Shown: positions 1-9,203 of the stretch, piece after piece
Numbering within the stretch: the first letter of the stretch is position 1
How the letters are laid out: the number at the start of each line of letters is the position of its first letter
Assembly: GCF_900129405.1 (NCBI RefSeq)
Contig: NZ_FQVQ01000009.1
Span: 1-64,000, forward strand
DNA length: 64,000 nucleotides
DNA from: Flavobacterium fontis
GTDB lineage: Bacteria > Bacteroidota > Bacteroidia > Flavobacteriales > Flavobacteriaceae
Direction of reading: 5' to 3'
Translations under genes and position numbers: made by a program
Notes under the pieces: model-generated
Database searches by the model: none
Told to the model about the DNA's origin: nothing
What the model saw: the letters and a program-made list of their open reading frames with translations, nothing else

Positions 1-3000
1 TCATTAAACAAACGGAAACGGTATTGTGCCGCCGATTGAACAGCATCAGCCGATATACGCTCACTGTAGCTGGTCACCGCATAATCGTTACACTGTGTCC
101 CACGAACTTGTGTCGTAGGGTGTTTCGGTGCTTGAATCGTACAGCTTGGACCGTAAGGCAAGAAGGAACCATCGGTGTTACGCACTGCACATGAGACGCT
201 ATAATTTGCATCGTAACGGAAATCAGTTACTGCAGCAAACGTAAAGTTACGGATACCCGAAGTAATTTCTTGGACAGGACCAGCAGGTTGTAATGAGCTG
301 TCCAAACGTTGTACACGATAACGATAACCGTTGCTTCGTTGTACAATCGTACTGAAGATTTGCGTATTGATTCCTGTCACTTGTGTCCCACAACCAATCA
401 TGGAACTAATCGGTGTTGGCGTCAACAAGAAACATGGTGCGCTGTAGTTAGGCTGCCATACGTTGTTGAAACGCACTGCAATCTCTACTTTAAACTTCGC
501 ATTGTACTTATAGTTAGATAAATTGTGTAAGTATAAATTACGCAATACCATATCCACAATCACTTGTGTCCCTGGAATTTCAGTATCATCCGCTGGATTC
601 ACTTCTGTAACTCGGAAACGATAGCCTTGAGCCCCGGTTACCCAGTTGGAATACACGATACCACCGAAGGCAACTTCAGTACCACAGGTTGCTGTTGGGA
701 TAGCACTTACAATGGGGGTACAACCTCCTGGTAAACCTAAGTTATCGATATTCCCATTACAGTCGTTGTCAATACCGTCGTAACATACATCAACCGCACC
801 CGGACGAACGTTTGCACGCGTATCATCACAATCGCCATTATTTACAGAAAAACCTGAGGGTGCAATCGACACATTTGCCACACAAACCGTAGAAGGCGCT
901 GCAGTGGAGGCACCAAACCCATCACCATCCGCATCGACATAGAATGTACCGTTTACAAATACTGCTGCATTAGCATCGTTACAATCGGTATTGTTGGCTA
1001 CATATCCCACAGGAGCTCCGGTACATGAAATTGCAGTTACAGCGCTAGTTCCAAATCCATCATTATCGGCATCTTGATAATAGGTAACATTGGAGGATAC
1101 GGTTAAATTTAGCGTTGTGGTATGTGAACAACCACTAGAGAGCGGCGTGATTACCGTATATACACCACTTGTAGTATAGGTTACATTATTCAAGGGCCAA
1201 GTATAGCTTCCGCAGGCCGTTTGATTTTCTGTCGAACTTGTATCCACACAATTTTCAGCCAATTGGAGTGTCCCTAAAGTAGTAATTCCTACTAATTCGG
1301 TTGAATTTGCATTTCGCACACCTGGAGAAGGGTAATTCCAAGTAACTCCTGAATAAACACCGCCTTGCAAAGCTGCCGTATTGGTTAACCCATCTAAATC
1401 AGTGGTTAAAAATGTAAGTACCGCGGCATAGTTTGAAAAAGTCAATCCACTTCCCGACACTGACCAATTGCGATTCACAGAGCGATTCACTTGAAGGCTG
1501 GATGAACTAATTTGAGCGAAATCGGCAGGTTCAGTGGAAACGGTTATTGTGCCCGAATTCGTAATCCCATTAAAGGTCAAACTTGCTGGAGTGTAATTTG
1601 CCATAACAGCATCACCGACCTCAAAAAGTTGGGTTGTGGCTGTAGCAGAAAAAGACTTACGTAAATTTCCATTAACATGCCCTAGTGTTCTATTTACGGA
1701 ACCGTTTGGTGTGATAACTAAAACATTTGAACCTGTAGAAATCACCCCGTTGGTTAATTGTAGGATTCCATTAACACTTGCATTTTGTGGTGTTTGAATA
1801 CTCAACCCTGTGGGATTATTGACTTGAACATTATTAAACGTGGTCATCGTTGTTCCCGAAATAGTTTGCGGCAATAACCCATTGAAAATCACAGAAGCAT
1901 TTCCTGAAATAAAACTCCCATGATTCAACCAATTTCCTTGTATTGAGACATTTAAATTATTGGATGCCAACGAACCACCCATGATGGAAACATTATTTTT
2001 TACAGTGATCGCATTAGTAACTAATTGCGCGGTTGGAGTATTAAATGCATTGATTTCTAAATCAAAAAAGGGAACAGTTGAATTGATGCGAATCGTTTGA
2101 TTTATTGGTGTAGATGCCCCTCCAATTTTTACAGTTCCTCCAGTAACAATGCTGCTGTTGGATAAATTGATATAATCGGCTGTTGAACTTGAACTTGCGC
2201 GGCCAAGTGTAATTGTACCACCGGTCACTTGATAGGAGCAGTTTCCTGAGATTTCAAAAAGTCCTCTGGTAGTACTCGTCGATCCTTGGAGCCCCACATT
2301 GACCTCCCCTGCATAGAGCTGAAAACTACCAAAAGAAGTTCCACTATTGGGAGCAATTCGTCCTGCCACATTAAGCACCCCTCCTTCTAGGATTAGGGTA
2401 CCACCATTCAAATAAGTGATTGAATTACTCACCGCTGTGCCTACATTAAATGTACCCGCTGAGATGCGCAACAAACCAGGATTGAGCGTCAACGAAAGAT
2501 TTCCTGAATTAACCGTACCTCCATTTAACCAAAACCCAGCATTTGAACCAATGGTTGACGAACTTGTAAAGGGAGTGATAACTGAATTACTAGACAATTT
2601 AAATGTCCCTGTCGTTAATAGAAGTGGGTTGGCAGGAGCATTCAAGGAGATTACTGAAGTTGCTTCTACGACATTAGCTGTAACTCCTTTATTGACTTGA
2701 AGAAAATGAAAGGCCGTTGTTGAAGTACCGGTAATTTCCTGATAGGCTACTGTATTAACAAAAGCAACCGTTCCGATTCCGCGGACAAAATTTCCATTGT
2801 TAATCCAATCGCCAAAGACATTTAAAGTATAGTTTGTGGTGCTGTTCATGGTTAAACTCGCTCCAGCATCAATCGTAATTGAGGCACAAACTGCGCCTGC
2901 CCCGTTAATCTGAGGTTGATTTGGAGCTGTGGCTGGAATTTGTATCGCATCGGAAGCTGTAGGAAGCATCCCCGAAGCCCAATTATTGGTATCAAACCAA

Positions 3001-5450
3001 TCGCTTGAAACGATACCGGTCCAACTTACTCCTGTACAATTCAAATCACCAGGAGTTTTGGTTATGGTTAGACAACGTTGCCCTTCAAAAGTACCCGTAA
3101 CAGCACTCACAGCATAGTATTCATTTGTAGTGGTGCTTTGTCCGGTGAGAATGGCGCTATTGCCTTGAAAAGTAATTGAAGAAGTGACTTCCTCCATATA
3201 TTGCGCGCCCAATCGATATACTTTGTACGAAGTAGCTCCTGTAACGGGAGACCATTTTAAGGTTACCACATCGTTACACGCTTTAAATACTCTTAAATTA
3301 TCAGGAGTACCGCTGATGTAATTCACCTGACTTGTTGATGTTAAACTTCCGCGTTGAACACGAAAACGAACCGAAGCCACACCACTAACTTGAGGAGCAA
3401 TCCAGGTGTAGGTTCGTTTAGCAGCATCATACCCCGATACAATGGAAATCCAATTCCCACTGTTATTTAATTCATATGACAAATTAAAAGTGTCTGTTGA
3501 CCCATAACTATCCCAACGTAAATTGTATTCTTGACCTGCTATGAGTTTTTCATTGTAAAGTGGGTACGTCATGGTTAACTCGTCGCTCAAAAACTCATAA
3601 ACAAGGTAGTACGTTTGAGGACCAAAGGGCACATTGGCGCCATTAATCTCAACCGTCCAATTTCCTGCTTGAGGATCGTCAACCGTCACTTGTTCAATAG
3701 TATTTATGGCATCAATCCCTCGTGTTGCCGGCAAACTTAAATTGGCTGGATTGGGAGTCGTGTCCAAAACCCAAGGATTATAAGCGACGTTGGATGGATT
3801 TCGAAGTGAAAGATTTAAATTATTTACGATCGCGGGATTGGCATTAACAGCTGCCGCCACATCGGGCCATACGATCATTACACGAACTTGCTTGGTATTG
3901 GCAGGAACTGAAATGGAATGGGTAACCACTTGATTGTTTGAAACCGCTCCGTTTAAAAAACGATTCTCATCAATTAATGTATAAGCCCGACGTAAATTGG
4001 TTCTCCCATAGCCATGAATGTGATCGGGACCGGGATTACCCATATCATCAGAAGTATTCATCAAAATAGCACGTAACAATGATGAAGGCGGTTCGTTACC
4101 GGCATTCTTTGTTTTATACACCTGAGCTATTTGCGCCAGTTGACCTACAAATTTTGGTGCTGCAAACGAGGTTCCTTCTGCTCCTTCGATAACCATTTGT
4201 GGAATAATTCGTCCATCGTACATAGGTCCTCGACTACTAAATCCAGTAATCTCATCGTTGGACGACAATGCGCCGATGGCAACATGGTTTTTATTTTGTT
4301 TAACTTGACCCGTTATATTGGACCATCCCGCAAAATTATAAGGAGCATACCCTACAGCCGTTCCCGAATTCCCCGAAGAATAGGTTACCAAATGATTGGG
4401 GAAACCAACGATTCGCAAATCATGATTTCGTGCCGCACTATCATACCCTCCCGAAATCGCAAATCCAAAAGAGTGATTGGTGTACCGCAATTGATGCGTA
4501 TTGTACAATCCTGCATAATTTAGGGAACCATCTGAACTAAGAATGGTAGCCCCCCATGCATTATTGCGATCCTGGGGATCTTCATTTCCGGCGCCTCCTG
4601 CATTTTGGGCACAACCTACTTTATGACTTTGCACATCAATTGATGTTCCTACTTCTTGCGTTCGCCCTTTGACATCGATCAAACTAGAAAGCAATCCGTC
4701 TTCACCTATGGCAATAACAACACCCGATCCATTAAACATTAAACCGTTAAATCCTGTATTTAAATAATTCGATCTTCCGGTTGTATTGCGATGGCTGTAA
4801 TTTTCCTCGCGAACAGGCGCTTCTTCCACTGCGCCCACAAACTGAATGTAGGGCAAATCAATCACAGCATCCCATTGTGCTGCGGGAATTACAACATCAA
4901 TTTGTGCCGAATAATCTCTATGTGTACCGACTTGAATCCCTTTTGCTTTAAGTGCGTTGATCACCGCTGTTCCATTCAACGTGCGGTAATAACTCAAGGT
5001 AAGTCGATAATTACTCCGTTCTTTAGCATGCGCTGGAATGCCTTTAACTTGTAAATCGGTTTCCAATTTGAATCCACGACTCACTGTAAGAAGTGCACGT
5101 ATTTTGGAAGCTATATTGGACAGCGAAAATGAAGTGTCGATCACAGCAAAATAGGTGTTTCCCGACACATAATCAACCAAATGCAACCCCTGTAGCTCCC
5201 ATGTCTTTCGCTCGGCATCAGTGGGTAGTTGATAGAATTGAACCAAACGAAAGTACTTCCCCATAAAAGGCGTGTCGCCCTCCAGTTTTAAGTTGGTCTT
5301 CGGTGTTTCTTGTACCTCAAATCGACCGATATCGGTTTTAATGACATACGGCTCCACAGACTGACCATAAGAAAAAATAACGGCAAATATGCTAAAAAAT
5401 AAGCTTACCATTCGCCGTGTCACATACTGTTTTGAAATAAAATTTTGCAT
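1..5450 (-). CDS. Large secreted S8 (subtilisin-like) multidomain peptidase, C-terminus beyond window edge
   Basis: One open frame of 1816 codons reads from ATG 5450 off the left edge without a stop, so the gene is partial. Residues 1-31 form a signal peptide; M14 (5411) is an alternative start. The S8 domain has likely catalytic D251 (AIGEDG), H276 (SHKVGC) and S428 (EGTSFAAP). The histidine context is divergent from the usual HGTxxAG, but distance and order fit. After it come a beta-sandwich region, a fibronectin III-like domain near 715-810, a long Asn/Ser/Thr/Gly-rich repetitive stretch (about 830-1400) resembling a beta-helix adhesin, and acidic DADGDGFG and NGDCDD repeats (about 1450-1560) of the MopE-like metal-binding type. 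This architecture is typical of T9SS cargo; a C-terminal sorting domain would be outside the window. It was probably acquired or kept as an extracellular protease. Substrate unknown. Confidence 0.88.
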   Translation of the reverse strand, partial: MQNFISKQYVTRRMVSLFFSIFAVIFSYGQSVEPYVIKTDIGRFEVQETPKTNLKLEGDTPFMGKYFRLVQFYQLPTDAERKTWELQGLHLVDYVSGNTYFAVIDTSFSLSNIASKIRALLTVSRGFKLETDLQVKGIPAHAKERSNYRLTLSYYRTLNGTAVINALKAKGIQVGTHRDYSAQIDVVIPAAQWDAVIDLPYIQFVGAVEEAPVREENYSHRNTTGRSNYLNTGFNGLMFNGSGVVIAIGEDGLLSSLIDVKGRTQEVGTSIDVQSHKVGCAQNAGGAGNEDPQDRNNAWGATILSSDGSLNYAGLYNTHQLRYTNHSFGFAISGGYDSAARNHDLRIVGFPNHLVTYSSGNSGTAVGYAPYNFAGWSNITGQVKQNKNHVAIGALSSNDEITGFSSRGPMYDGRIIPQMVIEGAEGTSFAAPKFVGQLAQIAQVYKTKNAGNEPPSSLLRAILMNTSDDMGNPGPDHIHGYGRTNLRRAYTLIDENRFLNGAVSNNQVVTHSISVPANTKQVRVMIVWPDVAAAVNANPAIVNNLNLSLRNPSNVAYNPWVLDTTPNPANLSLPATRGIDAINTIEQVTVDDPQAGNWTVEINGANVPFGPQTYYLVYEFLSDELTMTYPLYNEKLIAGQEYNLRWDSYGSTDTFNLSYELNNSGNWISIVSGYDAAKRTYTWIAPQVSGVASVRFRVQRGSLTSTSQVNYISGTPDNLRVFKACNDVVTLKWSPVTGATSYKVYRLGAQYMEEVTSSITFQGNSAILTGQSTTTNEYYAVSAVTGTFEGQRCLTITKTPGDLNCTGVSWTGIVSSDWFDTNNWASGMLPTASDAIQIPATAPNQPQINGAGAVCASITIDAGASLTMNSTTNYTLNVFGDWINNGNFVRGIGTVAFVNTVAYQEITGTSTTAFHFLQVNKGVTANVVEATSVISLNAPANPLLLTTGTFKLSSNSVITPFTSSSTIGSNAGFWLNGGTVNSGNLSLTLNPGLLRISAGTFNVGTAVSNSITYLNGGTLILEGGVLNVAGRIAPNSGTSFGSFQLYAGEVNVGLQGSTSTTRGLFEISGNCSYQVTGGTITLGRASSSSTADYINLSNSSIVTGGTVKIGGASTPINQTIRINSTVPFFDLEINAFNTPTAQLVTNAITVKNNVSIMGGSLASNNLNVSIQGNWLNHGSFISGNASVIFNGLLPQTISGTTMTTFNNVQVNNPTGLSIQTPQNASVNGILQLTNGVISTGSNVLVITPNGSVNRTLGHVNGNLRKSFSATATTQLFEVGDAVMANYTPASLTFNGITNSGTITVSTEPADFAQISSSSLQVNRSVNRNWSVSGSGLTFSNYAAVLTFLTTDLDGLTNTAALQGGVYSGVTWNYPSPGVRNANSTELVGITTLGTLQLAENCVDTSSTENQTACGSYTWPLNNVTYTTSGVYTVITPLSSGCSHTTTLNLTVSSNVTYYQDADNDGFGTSAVTAISCTGAPVGYVANNTDCNDANAAVFVNGTFYVDADGDGFGASTAAPSTVCVANVSIAPSGFSVNNGDCDDTRANVRPGAVDVCYDGIDNDCNGNIDNLGLPGGCTPIVSAIPTATCGTEVAFGGIVYSNWVTGAQGYRFRVTEVNPADDTEIPGTQVIVDMVLRNLYLHNLSNYKYNAKFKVEIAVRFNNVWQPNYSAPCFLLTPTPISSMIGCGTQVTGINTQIFSTIVQRSNGYRYRVQRLDSSLQPAGPVQEITSGIRNFTFAAVTDFRYDANYSVSCAVRNTDGSFLPYGPSCTIQAPKHPTTQVRGTQCNDYAVTSYSERISADAVQSAAQYRFRLFN

Positions 5451-5552
5451 TTTTTTGGATTAGGTTGATGCTTTAAGTTCTTCGAAATGAGTTCAAATTT
5501 ATAAATCCAAGACGTAAAAAATTAACATTTCTTTTAGAAAAGTAAGGTGGCA

Positions 5553-5579
5553 TAAAAAAAACCGCCTAAAAGACGGTTT
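5553..5579 (-). terminator. Rho-independent terminator after galE
   Basis: On the minus strand AACCGTCT and AGGCGGTT pair around a short loop and are followed by a run of T. It lies 26 bases downstream of the galE stop and separates galE from the large peptidase gene. Confidence 0.8.
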
Positions 5580-5604
5580 ATACAAAATAATAATAAGTTT
5601 TTTA

Positions 5605-6618
5605 CTACGAACGAATACGTTGCTCCCACTTCCAAGCGCTAGCTAATGCCTCTTCTAGTGTAGATTCTGCTTTCCATCCTAATACGGTATTGGCTTTATC
5701 GGTATTGGCATAGGCTTCTGTAATATCGCCTTCTCGACGTCCTACAATTTGATAGTTTAAAGGTTTTCCGCTAACTTTTTCAAAGGTTTTAATCACCTCC
5801 AAAACCGAGCTTCCTGTCCCCGTTCCCAAATTGAAGGTTTCCACTTTTTCGGTATTTTTTTGCTGAAGTAACCGTTGCAATGCAACCACATGGGCTTTCG
5901 CCAAATCGACTACATGGATATAATCCCGAATGGCAGTTCCGTCGGGAGTAGGATAATCATCACCAAAGACCGAAAGTTTTTCGCGAAGTCCTATAGCCGT
6001 TTGTGTAATGAACGGTACAAGATTTTGAGGCACCCCCAAGGGTAACTCTCCAATCTCAGCCGTGGGATGCGATCCAATGGGGTTGAAATAGCGCAACAAA
6101 ATAGCATTGATCCCCGTAACTTTTGCTGTATCGGTGATAATTTCTTCTCCGATTTGCTTGGTATTCCCATAAGGAGAAATGGCGGGTTGCACCGAAGCAT
6201 CCTCTGTAATCGGCATTTGTTTGGCCTGACCATAGACGGTGCATGATGAACTGAAAATAAAATGAGCTTGGGGAAGCGCAGCTAACGATTGCAATACATA
6301 AACCAACGCATTGATATTATTTTCATAATACAACAACGGATTTTCAACACTTTCGCCCACCGCTTTACTGGCCGCAAAATGAATCACTCCCGACACATCC
6401 TTATGCCTTTGGAAAAAATCTTGGACCGCTGCTTTCTCGCGCAAATCAATCTGTTCGAATACGGGTTTTTTCCCTGTAATTCGTTCAATTCCCTCCAAAA
6501 CGGTAACCGAAGAATTAGATAAATTATCTAAAGCAATAACTTCAAACCCTTGATTTTGTAATTCTACAACGGTGTGTGACCCAATAAATCCTAAGCCACC
6601 AGTGACAACAATTTTCAT
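5605..6618 (-). CDS. galE: UDP-glucose 4-epimerase
   Basis: Interconverts UDP-glucose and UDP-galactose (or the N-acetyl forms) in the cytoplasm, feeding surface polysaccharide and LPS synthesis. The 337 residues match the family length. Visible signs are the N-terminal Rossmann motif GGLGFIGSH (7-15), the serine cluster SSSCTVYG (123-130) and the catalytic YxxxK pair Y150/K154 (SPYGNTK). It starts 14 bases after the stop of the aminotransferase gene upstream on the same strand, with no terminator between, so the two are probably co-transcribed. A terminator follows directly. Confidence 0.95.
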   Translation of the reverse strand: MKIVVTGGLGFIGSHTVVELQNQGFEVIALDNLSNSSVTVLEGIERITGKKPVFEQIDLREKAAVQDFFQRHKDVSGVIHFAASKAVGESVENPLLYYENNINALVYVLQSLAALPQAHFIFSSSCTVYGQAKQMPITEDASVQPAISPYGNTKQIGEEIITDTAKVTGINAILLRYFNPIGSHPTAEIGELPLGVPQNLVPFITQTAIGLREKLSVFGDDYPTPDGTAIRDYIHVVDLAKAHVVALQRLLQQKNTEKVETFNLGTGTGSSVLEVIKTFEKVSGKPLNYQIVGRREGDITEAYANTDKANTVLGWKAESTLEEALASAWKWEQRIRS

Positions 6619-6632
6619 CTGCTTTCTTTGAT

Positions 6633-7760
6633 TTAAATAAATTCCAATATCGTTTCAGTAATAAAACGAATCTGTTCGTCATCGAGTTCGGTATGCATTG
6701 GTAACGCAATAACTTCATCGACTAATTGATTGGTTACTGGAAAATCTTCCTCGCGGTAACGCGCATCCAAATAGGCCTTTTGCCGGTGCAAAGGAATCGG
6801 ATAGTAAATCGCACAGGGAATACCTTTTTCTTGCAAATGCGCGAGTAAGGCATCGCGTTTCCCATTTAAAATGCGAATTACATATTGATGAAACACATGA
6901 CAATCGCAGTGGTCACAAATCGTAGGAACCCAAATATTTGGGTTTGCGGAAAGCGCCTCACTGTATTTTCGCGCAGCAGTTTGACGCGCTTTATTGTAGG
7001 TATCCAAATGGGGTAACTTTGCTTTCAACACGGCCGCTTGAATACTATCCAATCGCGAATTAACACCGACCACATCGTGATGATACCGCACATACATCCC
7101 GTGATTGACGATCCCTCTTAACGTATGCGCCAAGGCATCATCGTTGGTAAAAATCGCCCCACCATCGCCGTAACATCCTAAATTTTTGGAAGGGAAAAAT
7201 GAGGTAGCCCCTACATGTCCGATGGTTCCTACTTTGCGTTTTGAACCGTCTTTTGACGTATAATCGGCACCAATGGCTTGGGCATTGTCTTCAATCACAA
7301 ATAAATTATGTGCTTTGGCAATGTCCATAATCGCATCCATATTGGCTGCACGACCAAACAAGTGAACCGGTACTATCGCTTTGGTTTTGGGTGTTATCGC
7401 TTGACGAATTCGCTCCAAAGAAATATTCATATTATTCAAATCCACATCCACCAAAACAGGGGTCAATTGCAACAACGCAATGACTTCCACGGTAGCTGCA
7501 AAGGTGAAATCGGCCGTAATAACCTCATCGCCCGGTTGCAAACCCAATCCCATCATCGCAACTTGCAAGGCATCGGTTCCATTGGCACAAGGAATAACGT
7601 GCTTTACCCCCAAATAGGCCTCCAAATCGGCTTGAAATTGATGTACTAGGGGACCGTTGATGTAGGTAGTGGTATCTAAAACCTCTTGGATGGAAGCATT
7701 AACTTCCTCCTTTATTTTATCGTATTGACTTTTTAAGTCAACCATTTGTAATTTTTTCAT
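6633..7760 (-). CDS. DegT/DnrJ/EryC1/StrS family sugar aminotransferase
   Basis: PLP-dependent enzyme that transaminates keto-sugars bound to nucleotides for surface glycans. The PLP lysine is in FFPSKNLG (K192 from the chosen start), with the cofactor aspartate in VIEDNAQ and the GDGGA loop after it. Length 375 residues is normal. I chose ATG 7760 (MKKLQMVDLKSQY). An upstream in-frame ATG at 7790 has an AGGAG in front, but a perfect -7 element (TACTTTTG, 7780-7787) overlaps the codons just after it, so transcripts should begin downstream of that ATG. It probably forms an operon with galE, consistent with amino-sugar synthesis. The exact sugar substrate cannot be told from sequence. Confidence 0.9.
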   Translation of the reverse strand: MKKLQMVDLKSQYDKIKEEVNASIQEVLDTTTYINGPLVHQFQADLEAYLGVKHVIPCANGTDALQVAMMGLGLQPGDEVITADFTFAATVEVIALLQLTPVLVDVDLNNMNISLERIRQAITPKTKAIVPVHLFGRAANMDAIMDIAKAHNLFVIEDNAQAIGADYTSKDGSKRKVGTIGHVGATSFFPSKNLGCYGDGGAIFTNDDALAHTLRGIVNHGMYVRYHHDVVGVNSRLDSIQAAVLKAKLPHLDTYNKARQTAARKYSEALSANPNIWVPTICDHCDCHVFHQYVIRILNGKRDALLAHLQEKGIPCAIYYPIPLHRQKAYLDARYREEDFPVTNQLVDEVIALPMHTELDDEQIRFITETILEFI

Positions 7761-7779
7761 ACGTGGTCTAAAAACGAAA

Positions 7780-7787
7780 CAAAAGTA
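7780..7787 (-). promoter_or_regulatory. -7 element TACTTTTG for the aminotransferase-galE operon
   Basis: Perfect match to the Bacteroidota -7 consensus TAnnTTTG on the minus strand. The nearest upstream TTG is 26 bases away, slightly longer than usual. The element decides the start of the aminotransferase in favour of 7760. Confidence 0.55.
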
Positions 7788-7937
7788 CATAAAATCTCCT
7801 TGCCCTTTACGACCAACCTTCTCTTTTTCGCTTTAAATTTTCGTAAAAATCCGACTACTTTTCGTATCGCTTAAGGGGTAAAAATCGCTACGTATCATCA
7901 GCATTTTATTTGTATTTTAGCCCAGAAAATTTCAATA

Positions 7938-9203
7938 ATGCGGTTTGCTTACTCCTTACTCATTCGGTTCGTGGCGATAATTCTCCCGCTTTTGGCCCGT
8001 TTTAATGCCAAATTACAACGCTTTGTAGAGGGTAGAAAATCGGTATGGCAAACTTTGGAAAAGGGATTACAAGGCCACCAAAAAACACTTTGGTTTCACG
8101 CCGCATCTTTGGGGGAATATGAGCAAGGACTTCCTGTGATGGAAGCGTTGAAAGCAAAATATCCTGAGTATACCTTTGTGCTTACCTTTTTTTCGCCTTC
8201 GGGATATGAAGTACGGAAAAATAATCCTGTCGCCGACCTCACAGTATATCTGCCTCTGGACACTCCCGAAAATGCCCGTCGGTTTTTACAAACGGTGCAA
8301 CCTGAAATGGCCTTTTTTATCAAATATGAATTTTGGCCCAATTACTTAAACCAATTGCGGCAACAAGCGATTCCCACTTATTTAATTTCTGGCGTGTTTC
8401 GACCCAATCAAGTGTTCTTTAAAGTGTATGGCGGATTTTACCGCAAGGCTTTGCGAACGTTTAGCCATTTTTTTGTTCAAAATGACCTTTCCAAAACCCT
8501 TCTTCAATCCATTGGAATAAAGGCGATTTCAGTGTCTGGCGATACGCGTTTTGATCGCGTGAATACCGTTTTACAACGCGACAACACGCTTGATTTTATG
8601 GAAGAATTTACTCAAGACGCCACCGTTATTGTTATTGGGAGTTCATGGCCTAAAGACGAAGAACTGTTGGCAAACTATATAAACGAAGCCCCCAAAAACC
8701 TTAAGTTTGTCCTCGCACCGCACAATATTAAATCCGAGCAACTGGATGCGTTTGTGGCATTATTGAAGCATCCTTCGGTTCGGTATTCACAACGAGATAC
8801 TCTATCCCTGCAGGATTATTCCATTTTGATTGTGGATACAGTGGGACTCCTTACAAAAATTTACGCCTATGCCGATATCGCTTATGTGGGCGGAGGTTTT
8901 GGTTATCCGGGTGTTCATAATGTTTTGGAACCTGCTACATTTGGTATTCCGATTGTGGTAGGACCGCATTACGATCATTTTGCGGAAGCCACTGCACTGG
9001 TTCATTTGGGAGGTTGCGTGAGTATTTCGAATGAATTGGAATTAAAAACGATACTCGATACTTGGGTTGCAAATACCCTAGAACGCAAAGAAAAAGGCAA
9101 GCTTTGCGCTACCTTTGTCCAAAAAAATACAGGAGCAACCGAACAAATTGTTTCCTACATTACTACTAATAACAAACCTACGTTGACGCATGAAAAAATG
9201 TAA
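7938..9203 (+). CDS. kdtA: 3-deoxy-D-manno-octulosonic acid transferase
   Basis: Transfers Kdo from CMP-Kdo to lipid A precursor at the inner face of the cytoplasmic membrane, an essential step of LPS core synthesis. The 421 residues match WaaA/KdtA. An N-terminal hydrophobic anchor (about 5-22) is followed by the conserved HAASLGEYEQG segment with the likely catalytic base E60, and by the C-terminal GGGFG..GVHNVLEPA..G nucleotide-sugar binding signature near residue 315. The last 14 bases overlap the start of the following S46 peptidase gene, suggesting co-transcription. It diverges from the aminotransferase-galE pair, which also serves glycan synthesis. Confidence 0.95.
   Translation: MRFAYSLLIRFVAIILPLLARFNAKLQRFVEGRKSVWQTLEKGLQGHQKTLWFHAASLGEYEQGLPVMEALKAKYPEYTFVLTFFSPSGYEVRKNNPVADLTVYLPLDTPENARRFLQTVQPEMAFFIKYEFWPNYLNQLRQQAIPTYLISGVFRPNQVFFKVYGGFYRKALRTFSHFFVQNDLSKTLLQSIGIKAISVSGDTRFDRVNTVLQRDNTLDFMEEFTQDATVIVIGSSWPKDEELLANYINEAPKNLKFVLAPHNIKSEQLDAFVALLKHPSVRYSQRDTLSLQDYSILIVDTVGLLTKIYAYADIAYVGGGFGYPGVHNVLEPATFGIPIVVGPHYDHFAEATALVHLGGCVSISNELELKTILDTWVANTLERKEKGKLCATFVQKNTGATEQIVSYITTNNKPTLTHEKM

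Noticed and set aside
2416-5054. Several plus-strand open frames of 60-130 codons
   Set aside because: They are opposite a continuous 1816-codon peptidase frame with clear domains, and show no family features.
6056-6522. Small frames overlapping galE on both strands
   Set aside because: Shadows of a complete galE gene.
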